A DNA stretch of 64,000 nt, taken from positions 214,140 to 278,139 of the forward strand of contig NW_003314353.1 in assembly GCF_000143415.4 (NCBI RefSeq), in the 5' to 3' direction. This document shows positions 41,218 to 52,090 of the stretch, piece after piece (the stretch's first letter is position 1; each line of letters opens with the position of its first letter). The position numbers were made by a program, and so were the translations under genes. The notes under the pieces are model-generated. The model saw nothing but the letters and a program-made list of their open reading frames with translations, made no database searches and had not been told where the DNA came from. This stretch comes from Selaginella moellendorffii (lineage: Eukaryota > Streptophyta > Lycopodiopsida > Selaginellales > Selaginellaceae).

Positions 41218-41480
41218 TGCTCCTATCCCTTTGCTCCTTGGGTTGCATGCTCAAGAGTTCCTCTGTGATTCGGTTTCGTCACTCCTTGGCTCCATGCTTG
41301 GGAGTTTGGCACCGTTCCTATGTTTAGTGGCCCAAGGCCTTGAACCTCAAGTTCCACACCATTGCCCTTTGGACACATGGCATGTAACACGTGGCATATA
41401 ACACATGGCATATGGAGGGTTTAGGTTCCGCTTCGTGGTGTTATTTTATGGTAAATCACCATAGGATAAAGAGTAAAAAC
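41218..41480. repeat. dispersed repeat, second copy of 21480-21780
   Basis: GCTCCTTGGGTTGCATGCTC and following sequence, ending in a short tandem of CATGGCATGTAACACGTGG. Non-coding. Confidence 0.7.
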
Positions 41481-44400
41481 CACGTGTGCTACACCAATCA
41501 ATGTCATGATCACACTTCACATTATCTCACAAAAGCTGGAGATGGTAATTGACCAAGAATGGGGACAACACCAATATAATTATGCCCTAAAACACCAAAA
41601 GTTTAAAGTAGCATTAGCAGCGTCAGCTGATATACTTTTTGATTAATGATAAGGTGATATAGTAGAAAAAGAGGAATGCAAGAAACAAAAACTGAATAAG
41701 CACAATGATAGTTAGAATTCTAAATCTTGCAAAAAGCTAATATAGATCTAAATCCACAAAAGAAAGAAATGAATAAAACTAAAAGCACAATCCCAAACAC
41801 TAAACATTGCTAAAAACATTACCCTCTAAGGACAAATTACAATGCCCCTCACTGTGAGTGTTTGGGATATGGAAATACAATACAAGAATGGATGTAAAAT
41901 TTAGTCCTAAAAAGATGGTTAACTATAATTAGCATATTAGTTATATATATATAGACACACACACACAAACTTTATATAGTGTGTAGGTAAAAAAATAGTT
42001 TAGCCACACTTTTACTAATTTTAAAGTGTCTTCAAAGAGATTAAAAAAGTTTAATAATTTGAACTTTAATATTTATGATATAATTTATTTTAATTAATAC
42101 ATCACTGATATATAAAATTACTAACTTCATGGGTAATGTAAATATAAAACTTTATTGAGATTAATGAAATTAAATGAAGAAAATTATCAGTAACACCTTT
42201 AACAATATAATTATTTTTGCTATTTATAAATATCTATAATTTTTTATTAGAAGTACTCAATAAAAAATTAATTACTTTAGATATTGAATTATACCCTTTG
42301 TAAATAATATAATAGTCTTGAAATGTTTATGAAACTTTATTTGATTTATCATAATATAAATATTAAACTTAAATATTTATTAAAAAGTGTTCAAAATAAA
42401 TTTGAAAAAGAGTGTAAATAATTCTAGAAATTGGTACATAGTTACCTTCAACATAACAATAAAAATTTTCAAAATAAAAAATTAGTATAATTAAATTCTT
42501 CTTAGACATGTAGATGTTATTAAAATTTATTTATAGTGATAAATATATCATCTAAAAAATATGGTAAATAGTTCTATATATAAGTTATTGATAATGTTTA
42601 AAATTTATTTATATTAATATTAAAATATAAATTAATTTATATCGAATTTAAAGATTATCTCACCCTCTAAACAACTAAAGAGAATTATTAAAAAATTAAA
42701 ATTAAAATTTAAAAGGAAAAAGCCCCATGAATAATGTACCCCCTTTTCCAATCAATTAAAGGGTATTGGGATATTTTGGATTATATTTGAATAATATTGA
42801 GTTGGGTGACTTTCTAGAAAATTAAAATTTAATAATTTACATTTAGTATCAAAAGGATTTTAGGGTCAATTTTGTTAGTTGGCTAAAATAATCACACCAC
42901 ATCAGTTGGTAAGTCTAATTTACTATAGCTTTCAGCTTTTGTTCATCAAAGCTTTTATAAAAAGAATGACTTGATAAAAATAAAAATACACCCCCTTTTC
43001 TAATCACCTAAAGGGTTTTGAAATATTTGATGTTAAGCATTTTTTGGTTTAAGTAATAGTAAACCCTTCAAAATAATGGTTACTTTTTTTTAAAAAAAAC
43101 TTAATTAATCTAATTAAGTATAAGTTTTATTTAGTTAATCATCATTAAGATCAGAGACACAAGGACAAACATAAAAAGGAAATAAGAAACAAAATAAATA
43201 TATAAAACAGATAAATTTAGGAAGATATTTCTTTAGTTTATTTGGATTAGAACTAAGAGGGCAATAAAGGTAAAAGAAGGTACTCAATATGTGTTGAAAT
43301 GCAATACCAATACAATACAAGGGATTATTTATGAGCGTGTGAAGCTGAGACAAAAATATTTTATAAAGATAATTGAGTGTTTTGAATCTAAATTTTTCCA
43401 AGATGCTTTTAGTAAGTTAGTATACTTTTTAACAATAATGCATATCTGAAAGATTTACAGAAAATTGTTAATATAGCTTAAACTTAGAGTTCTCAATCAC
43501 TTTGGTATTAGTTTTATGATTTAATAAGTTTAAGGAAGAAACCTTAAAATTTATAATCAGGATGCAAAGTAATTTTGAACGTAAGAATTTGAGTACACTT
43601 TAGAAAATTTGCAAGTCTAATAGGTGATGAGTTTTTCATTTTTTTATTTTAAATTTAATGTTTAGACATATCCACTAATGGAGGATGTGAACTATTAATT
43701 GATCTTCAATACTTGGCAAAAGAGTAAAATTGACATATGTTGGCACTTTGATAAATAACTTGATATTGGTATTTTGATAGTTAAATTAATTTTATACCTT
43801 GTAAACTAAGGAGCATGTCAAATAAATATTTTATTTGAGCTTAGTGATAAAATTAAAGTTTAGTTTTATAAGATTAAGGTAAGATATGATTTAATTATTT
43901 ATATTTCTTTGAGATGTTCTTGAAAGTTTGGATCTAAGTTTGTTTGAGTTTCATGGATTTAAGATTTACTTTGCTTGTATTTCTTTAGCTAAAATTTGTG
44001 CTTTCTTATATCTTGTAACTCTTATATGTTCTTGAAAATTTGAAGTATTTAATATATAGCAATTTTCAGACTCCTAAGTTCAAAGTAATATCAAGCTATG
44101 GCTTGTAAATTACCTTTAGTGTCGACAAGAAATTAATGATCATTATCCACTACGATAGCAAGGAGATAACATTTGTCATTGAGAAAATTTCTTTCATCGA
44201 AATATGGTATTCATGTAGTGAACTTATTCACTTATACTTAAGATGGCAAGAGATTAAGATTACCTTATACTTATGTAATTGTTGCAGTACAAAGGAAAAC
44301 ACAATTTTATATTACTCACTTAATTCATATTTTAGAATATATATAATGTATGCATTCACAATGAACAATTGAAAATAAATAGTTGTGAATCCTTGATTCG

Positions 44401-45126
44401 TATGTAGCTAATGTACTTAAAGTAGATCACAATATAAACTTATGAATGATACCATGAAGAAAATGTAAAATCAAGTTAGGTATAAAGTACTAAAGTAGCA
44501 TTATGAAATGAAACATCTTATCTCTATGGTGGAGAAACCCTCCTCAATTGGCATTTATTATGAAAAAAAAGAAATGCATTCATACTAAAGATTTTGAGAA
44601 AGAAAAAAACTACATTTGTTATAGGTTTTGTGATCATATGACGTTTTTCAGATTTTTTATGGATTTTTTATGAATTTTTAGTTATAAATGTAATATTAAA
44701 CTTAGAAGAGCTTTTATACTAAATTTAAATATTTGTTTTTGCAATTTTAAAGCTTCCAGGGTCATATTAGTAAATATGCCAAATTTGAGGTTAACAAGTT
44801 TTATTACTAAATAATTAAAAAATTTGAAAGAAATAATTCTCAGTTTAATTTCAGTAGCAAAATTTAAAATTTAGAATTATAGAATCTATTAGATTATAGA
44901 TGTGTAGTAGAAATAGCATCTTAATTCAAAAGGTAAAACCATTAAATATTTATATTATATTTGCAACTAATTTTGTTAGAAAAACAAAAAATTAAAATTT
45001 ATGAGATAAAGTTTAAACTTTTCTAGAATTTTGGGTTATGACATTGTTAGTATACCTCTTATCCCACAGAAAGAAAAATTATCCTGATTGCAGCCATTCA
45101 CATTATCTTTTGCCAAGATTTCACTT
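41481..45126. other. AT-rich region, no gene seen
   Basis: Long AT-rich sequence with many stops in all frames, a short TA/CA microsatellite (41940-41970), and no recognisable transposon domains. Confidence 0.5.
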
Positions 45127-46599
45127 CTATTCAAGGAACTTGATCCATTCATCAAGAACTTTGGGAGATCCATACCATGGCCTCTCTTCATCATTCGCAC
45201 CAACAGGTGAGTGGTAGACACCATCAAATGTTATGTTTGTCGCTCCTCTCAAATGTGCTGACATTGCAGGAACAACACCATCGCCCCACACATCACCTCT
45301 CCCACAAACCTGGTCAAAACAACCATAGCTATTATCTCTCCAAAACTCATTCCATTTAGTTACCTGCTTGTATCCTTGGCCAATAAGTCTATCTTCATAC
45401 GAAGGAGTTAGTTCTTCCACATCGTCAATTTCTTCCTCGTCGCTTTCTACTATTGTTTCAACCAGCGTGCCTGTTGTCACACTTCCAACGCCTGCTGCTA
45501 CCACAGCATCCGGGGATTTAGATCGAGTAGCACCCTTTATATATCTGTAAGCAACGAACAAAAAAACGATCATAAACGATAGAATTGAAACCGGTACATG
45601 CCTGCTAGCAATGCAAACGTATTTTACTTGAGGAGCATGAAAGGCCCCGGGGCACTTCTCTTCGACGTAGTCTAGCAGGCCCCGTGTTTGATCGAAAACA
45701 CCGGGGACTCCTTTTGGAGGTGGCCTGGAGAGAGTTAGAAAACGAAGCTACAACTTCGATTCGAATCGACCAATCAGTGAAACTTACAAGTGAGGAGTTC
45801 CAAGTGTGAGCAAAAGAGAAATATCGTCGGTTCCAAACTCCAGCATGAAAACCCGGGCAAGCCATCCTCCCGCTGAATGAGCAATCAGCGAGACTTTGTC
45901 ATGACCTGAGAGCAAAGCACTGGAAAAAAAGCTGAGAAAAAAGAAAGCTTGCGAAAGTCGAGATGAGATCGAAAGAAGCTTCTACCGTGCTTGGCCTTGA
46001 CAGCGTCAATAGAAACTTTTATTCTTTCCAAGTACCTGCAAAAAGTTCGATCTTCTAAAGAGTTCACGAGATGATTCAAGACTGTACCAGTCAAGAACAG
46101 GCCTGGGCTTGAGCGTTCCTCTCCAGTAATTCCCGTCGAGCAAACCAGCAGCATTTCGTAGCCAATCCAGCCTCGAAACTTTCAAAACCTTGACCGGAAA
46201 TCCTTTGCTGCGGAGAGCTGACGAGAGTGGAGCATAGTCTCCAGTGTTATTGCCTAGTCCCTAGCTTGAAAAATAATGAGAAACCAAAAGAAACCTTTTC
46301 GACTAGATTGCGAAGTTCAAGGAAAAAAAAAAGATCTAGACAAGAAATCCATGTAAACTTTCGACTAGATTAGAACGTTCTAGACTAAAAAGAAGAGAAA
46401 AACCTAGCCAAGCAATCGAGCTATTGTAAAACTCTTGAAGGAGTGACTGACTTACGGGTAGTATGACAGTGCTTTGTCGCTGGGTCAAGTGGCCATTGTT
46501 TGATGGCGAGGCGAGGCACCCAACAATGTGGCTGGATTGGGTGCATACCATGGGTGCCATCACTATATCACTTCCACCACGCAGGAGCTCCAATTTCAC
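45127..46599 (-). CDS. PGAP1-like alpha/beta-hydrolase (lipase-type)
   Basis: Exons 46456-46599, 46088-46260, 45986-46035, 45788-45905, 45602-45724, 45364-45544 and 45127-45309 splice in frame to about 323 residues; the start is uncertain (GTG at 46599, or an upstream exon). VILP followed by GLGNNTGDY is the N-terminal strand and oxyanion region. VSLIAHSAGGW is the nucleophile elbow (Ser in AHSAG). GDGVVP and YHSPVG supply the likely acid and His of the triad. The family is the plant and cyanobacterial alpha/beta-hydrolase group related to GPI inositol-deacylase PGAP1; substrate unknown, plastid location often proposed. Intron 45545-45601 has a GC donor (AG then GCATGT), and intron 45310-45363 is 54 bp and in frame. 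Confidence 0.8.
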
Positions 46600-46951
46600 A
46601 ATCCCTCCCCTTGCCCTGGGATGAAATCAAACAAAAAACATTGTCAAATAAGTCAAAACAATGTCAAAGTTCGTCAAATTAAGTCAAGGGCTAAAAGATC
46701 AAAGTCTAATGGGAAGGAAATAATATTAATTAACCCAAAAACTCTAATTTATCTATACTATTAAAATTTTATTACACTAATATTACATTACAACCGTCGT
46801 ACATTTAAGTCCATAATAGTTAAATTCGTTTACTCTAAAAGGTAAAATACAAAATTAAAAAGCCAATGTAAACCGGGTCAAAATAAATCAAAGTCAATGG
46901 TCATTTACAAGACCAACTTTTAAACTTCTTTCAAAGAAAGAAGAGAGGACT

Positions 46952-47344
46952 ATGGCAACGCTAATGTCACAGGAAGAGGCGGAGAGCTTCGCAGTGGAGT
47001 GGTGCGCATCACTCAACTCGCGCAGCCTGGCCTCCATCCTCGCGCACTACGAGCGAGGCGCCACTCTGGTGTCACCCCTGGTATGTGATCTCCTCGCGCG
47101 GAGCTCGGGAGCGCTCCAGGGCCTCGTGGAGCTCTCACATTTCTTCCACAAGCTCATGGTCCGCTTCCCAGATCTCCACCTCCAGATCCTCCACGTCTTT
47201 GGAGGCGTGTCCAGCTTAGTGGTCGTCTACCAGGGAGTTCCAGGAGTGTTTCTAGTTTCCGAGATGCTGGAGATCGATCCAAAGTCACGTAAGATCTCTA
47301 GAGCTGTGGTGCACTTGAAGAAATCCTGCCACAACGCTGCTTGA
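46952..47344 (+). CDS. SnoaL/NTF2-like domain protein
   Basis: Intronless frame of 130 residues beginning MATLMSQEEAESFAVEWC. The pattern of an N-terminal helix, W-x-x-x-x-N-S-R-S, a loop with Y-x-x-x-A-x-L-x-S-P, a helix (GLVELSHFFHKLMVRFPDL) and then beta strands (LVVVYQGV...EMLEIDP..I..AVVHL) is that of the SnoaL-like NTF2 fold, small dimeric proteins with varied binding or catalytic roles. Function unassigned. It is divergent from the hydrolase gene to its left and convergent with the SDR gene to its right. Confidence 0.75.
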   Translation: MATLMSQEEAESFAVEWCASLNSRSLASILAHYERGATLVSPLVCDLLARSSGALQGLVELSHFFHKLMVRFPDLHLQILHVFGGVSSLVVVYQGVPGVFLVSEMLEIDPKSRKISRAVVHLKKSCHNAA

Positions 47345-47567
47345 GCCAAAAAAAGCGAGAGAAAAAAGAAGAAAAACACTGTCAAAAAGCAGATGTAATG
47401 AAGCAAACCTGTCTTATTCCCCTGGCACGAATTCCTTTACAGCTATGGCTGGCTAACGAGCAAAACGATTACTTACAGTAAAGAACTTACACTCGGAGTC
47501 GTTGCTGTGCAAAATATGCATAGAAGATTTGGGCTGTGATCTCTGCCGGATTGACTGGATGGTTGGT

Positions 47568-48930
47568 TCATTTGTCCGGCTTAAGATGGGCCAGGACTTC
47601 CTTCAAATCCGTCGGAGGCTTGGACTTGCCATTGATGATCTCGAATGTGACGTTCGACTGTGGACAGAGTCCTTGCAAGCAAGCCTGAGCAATCAGTGCA
47701 ACGTCCTTTCGAGCAATGGTCCCCAGCCCTTTGTCACCTGCAGACAAAGCCAAAACCAGCACCGTAAAAAAAATTAGCTTCGCAACAAGAACTGTCAAAG
47801 GAAAAGAGCCCAAAAGCTAGAAAACGATGAGAGAGAATTTCAAGCAATATGATAGTGTTCCTAGCGTCTCAACTCACCTTGTTCGGCGATGACCTTGTAT
47901 TGACCGCCTTCTTTGTTGAGTAATCCCCCGGGCCTGATGATAAAATACCCGAGCTCCTCGTGCTGGGAGTAGGCTTCCTTGACAGCTGCCTCGCCCTACA
48001 GCACAACAAGAGTCAGAGAGTTGGATGCTACCTACACGTGTTCGTGCAACAGCGATGCTGAAACGTCAAACGGAAAGCGAAATGAAAGCTGACCTTAAGC
48101 TTCCACACCAAAACTCGACCTTTAACCGCATTGAGAATGAGAGAAATGGGTGAGTAAGGCCTTGTCACTCCCATTGACGAGACGAGTACGAACTTTGGAA
48201 CCTGGAAAGTATGTGAAAGAAAAAGAAGAGTTAAAAAATCTCGAGCTAGATCGCTAGCGGTTTAATGTTCTTACCTTTGCAGAAGCAGCGGCCTCAGCAA
48301 GGTGTTTAACTCCCAGATAGTCGACGAACTTTGGTGTGTCCTCCATGACAGAGCCAGGGAGCTTCCATCCAGCTCGAGCACCAATCGTGCACACAACCCC
48401 GTCCATTCCTTCGCAAGCAGGCGCCAGCGTCTCGGGTTTCGTTACATCACCAAGGACGAATTTCACCTTGTCGCCTGCCAGAAGAAGAAAAAGAAGAAGA
48501 CTTGAGCCTGTCACTACCAAGTCTCCAGAGCTCCTAGAGAGTGGACAAAATTCACTGACTTGTGGAATCCAAGGCCTTGGTTGCTCGCTCCAAATTCCTC
48601 ACGAGCGCAAACACTTCAAACTCCTCAGACGCGGCGAGCAATTTCGCGACCTGGAAAGAACCAAGAACACATCAAAACACTCCAAATTATGGAACGCAAA
48701 CCCTGAGAGCACCGGCAGAAAACAGTCAAAGATCGATCAAACACCCCGAAAACCCCTGTGCGCTACCTCCATCTCGAGCATCGGCAAAGAGTGCCGCTAA
48801 ATCACGACTCAATCTCGAAAGAATGCAGGCAAAGAACGATCCAACACCTCAAAATCCCTGCGCGCTCGTGAATGCAGCGCCATACCTCGAGGCCGCAGCC
48901 GCTGCTACTCCCGACGACTAGCACCTTCAT
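47568..48930 (-). CDS. atypical SDR, NAD(P)-binding Rossmann protein
   Basis: Exons 48886-48930, 48560-48650, 48275-48474, 48094-48201, 47878-47995 and 47568-47737 total 732 bp, 243 residues. MKVLVVGSSSGCGLE is the Rossmann strand and glycine-rich loop. FALVRN follows the second strand, GDVTKPETL binds the adenine side, and VCTIGA ends the fourth strand. VLVSSMGVTRPY lies near the active site, and FIIRPGGLLN is typical of the plant NAD(P)H-binding group related to Tic62 and At2g37660-type proteins. The usual YxxxK pair is not clear, so it may be a redox sensor or an atypical reductase. All introns are GT-AG. Confidence 0.85.
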
Positions 48931-49086
48931 CCCTCCGCCGCGACGCAAATAAAAACCCTACCTAGTGCTGTTCTTCCAAGAGCACACATGTAAAGGCGGT
49001 GTGGTTTGATTTTTACTTTGGAAGTTTCTAGCTAGTAATATTTCTCCCTCGCATATACCTTTCGATCGATCGATCCTTCACAGGGG

Positions 49087-50187
49087 CTAGAAAGAAGGCA
49101 CGATTCCATCCGCCATAGCCGAGAGCACGAAATGCTCCACATCCGATCGCTTCACGAAGCGGCCTTTGATCCTCGGCCGGATCTCCGCGTAGGCCTTCCG
49201 GGACGCGTAGCGCACCGTCTTCTCGAATTTGCGATTCTTGCGCTTCTCCTTGTAGCGCAGCACTCGCTCCTCCCTGGCGATCCCGGGATTTTGCTGCTGG
49301 ATGCCCTGCTCGCCGCGAGAAATCTGGCACAGGAACTCGATCATGTTTCCTGGATAGGGTTTGGAGATGTCGCTCATGCTGGAGCTGGATTCCGGGACCG
49401 CCGCCACTGAGGAAGATCTCTGCGATGAATTGGCAGCACAGATCATCAGAAGAAAGCACGAGAAATCTCTTTCCGCAAGATGGAATTCTCAGCGATTCCT
49501 GTGTGGGAAATGCATCGCTGAGCAAAAGCCCTCTCTTGATTTCACGGTATCGAGCGAGATTTTTGCGAAGAACACGCGAGAACTTTCTTGCAAGAACACG
49601 AAGAACACGCGAGAGGAGGGAGAGAGAATGGCGCTTACTGTTTGGCTGAGCGAGATCGTTGTGCCAGTCCCTCCCAAGCTATAGGAGCTCCCCTCGGGCT
49701 GTTCTTGCAAGAATCCCGGAAGATTTGGCGCTGCTCCCACCTCGAGGAAGGAATCGAGCGAATCGATCACGCCGAAATTCGCGAGAGGCTGCTGCTGTTG
49801 TTGTGGATTCTGCCAGCAATCCGGCGCGGCGAGGAGGAGAGGATTGTCGTTTGGAACGACCGACGAAGCGTTGATGTGCGCGACCTTGATCATGCTCGGG
49901 CACTCGAAGAACGGCGTGACCGCGACCCTCTCGTGGCGATTGGCGAGCGGATTGGCCGAGTGGATGTCGGTGTCGCACGACGCGCACAGCGCCGCGGCAT
50001 CGGCCTTGCAGATCACCGCCGCCGGGGCGTGCTCGCACACCTCGCAGATCCAAACCCTCTCGTGCCGCGACGCGAGCTTGTTGGCGCCGTGGACCTTGAG
50101 ATCGCAGCCCAGGCAGATGTAAGCCATGTCCGCCGTGCAGTAGATCGCCGCGTTGGAGGCTCGACATCCATCGCAGAGCTTCGTCAT
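49087..50187 (-). CDS. CONSTANS-like B-box zinc-finger / CCT transcription factor
   Basis: Exons 49639-50187 and 49087-49419 give about 293 residues. Two B-boxes lie at the N-terminus: [18 protein letters not shown]....RHER (about residues 5-45) and [18 protein letters not shown]....RHER (about 48-88). The middle is Gln- and Ser-rich. The CCT domain at about residues 232-276 includes [19 protein letters not shown] and [18 protein letters not shown], used for DNA binding with NF-Y and for nuclear localisation. Group I/II CONSTANS-like proteins act in photoperiod and light signalling. The intron acceptor (TCGCAG) is my choice; alternatives exist. ATG 50187 is preferred over the upstream TTG. 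Confidence 0.9.
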
Positions 50188-50940
50188 CGATCGAGCAAGC
50201 ACCAATCCGAAGAAATCTCTAGAAAATTTTCACTCCCGATGGAACTAGAATCGTCTAGGATCTTTTCCAATCCCTCCAGTGGCTGTCCTCTGGGCGGGAA
50301 TTGCTGGATTGCCCCCCCAGATCGCTGCTCTACTATCTCATTGCAGCGTGCGCTAGCGATTTAATGCGAGATTTCATGTGGGTAGGGAACAGGGAGTGAA
50401 AATCTGTGCGCGATCCGTCAGTACAGGCTGGATTACATTGGAAAATGGGGAAGAACAATCGATGAGAGGGGGGTGTTTGCTTAGAACCCTAAAACCATGG
50501 ACCAGCTGTGCGGATGATAATCGCAGGGAGCCCAGCGCCGTCGATCCGGGCAGCCAATCACATGATAGTTCTAGATCCTTTGCGTCTTCACGTGGCATTT
50601 TCACTTTTCCCGCCGGAGAAAAGAAGGGGTAAAAAATCTCCAAAAAAAAAAAATTGCGACAACGACCCCACTTGCCACTCTGGCCTTCTGCCATTGGTCC
50701 AGCGCACAGAAAAAATCTTTTCCCGGGCGCTCAGAGCTCCCGTATCTGGCGAGAAGATTTTCCGGAATAGTTTTTCCGGGAGGATGAGGGATTCCCGGGC
50801 GGAAGGTTTTGATGATCTGGACCGTTGGATGTGTTGTCAGTGTAAGGCCTCAGTGCTTTTCAATCGTGGCTCCCAACGACAAGCAGCTGTAAGAATGGAT
50901 TCAAGAATCATGGCAACAAAAAGAGAGCACTATCTTTAAT
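50188..50940. promoter_or_regulatory. probable upstream region of the CONSTANS-like gene
   Basis: GC-balanced sequence between the ATG and the AT-rich block, without convincing open frames. Presumed promoter and 5' untranslated region from position only; no element identified with confidence. Confidence 0.35.
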
Positions 50941-52090
50941 CAAAGTGGGGCTCAAAAAGGTTTAAAGGTTAAAAAAGGTCTAAAATGTTGAGCACTAGGG
51001 GAAACATTGGATGGAATTTTTTGTTGTTTATGCAAGTCAAGTTCTACTATAACTTCTAGACAGGAAAAATAGACTTTTCAGGTCAATGGTTTCTCAATGT
51101 GGGGTACAGTATTTTAACTTTAAACAATAACTTTAAAGATTTTTAATATATATTTTTTCTATAATGCAATCTCAGTTATGTAATGAATATTTATTTTACA
51201 ATATAAAACAATTCATTTTGGATAAATGAAAAATCAAATATGTCAATACATGGAATATATTTATATGCATATTAGATTAGCCCAAAAACTCTAATTTATA
51301 TACAGAAGCAAATGAAACTAATCCAATAACTATCAAATCACTATACTAATAATAGTAAACCTTATATCATCTCTTCTTTTGAGAAGGATAAAATGTATTT
51401 AAGGTTTTCTAGTTGATAAGTTAAAAAATTTAAAAAAAATTAAAAGAAAGTTTTATTAAGTTTATATATAGTGTAATTTGTTTCTGATCCCTTTATATGG
51501 TTTTAACCACTAAAAAAAATTATTTATTGAATTTTATACTAAATTTCATAAACTACTTGCCATAACACTTAATACAATCTATTTCCATTGAGCAAGGAGC
51601 CTCATAAATAAATCACATGTTGTAAGATTGGGATACTTACACTATAATTATGGTTAATGAGGTATTTGTAACAATATTTTTATTTTAAATAATAACTTTA
51701 AATAGTTTAATCATAAATTCTTGCTAGACTTATATATATTTTTATATTTATCTGATTATGTAATAAATTTCATAATTTTCATTTTATAAGATCAAATAAT
51801 AATAATATTTCATTTTGAAAAAAAATAAAAATATAAAATATAAAAGAAGTAAAATTCTATTTTAATCAATATTACTTTAAATTTAGTATTTTAATGATTA
51901 AAATACAAGATTAAATACCTGTTGTGAGGTTAAGATGTATAGGTATAATACTGTATACTAATATTAATGTAGTGGAATTTTGACATTCATCATATTGATT
52001 TTAATTAAGATGACTTGCTATTATATATAAGCTAATGTTTTTAGGCTAATTAGTTATGCACATTTCTGTATTACGTTTCTATATTTTATA
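50941..52090. other. AT-rich sequence, no gene seen
   Basis: Many stops in all frames, no recognisable domain. Confidence 0.5.

Noticed and set aside
49588-50364. 258-codon plus-strand frame opposite the CONSTANS-like gene
   Set aside because: Shadow of a GC-rich exon whose minus-strand translation has two complete B-boxes.
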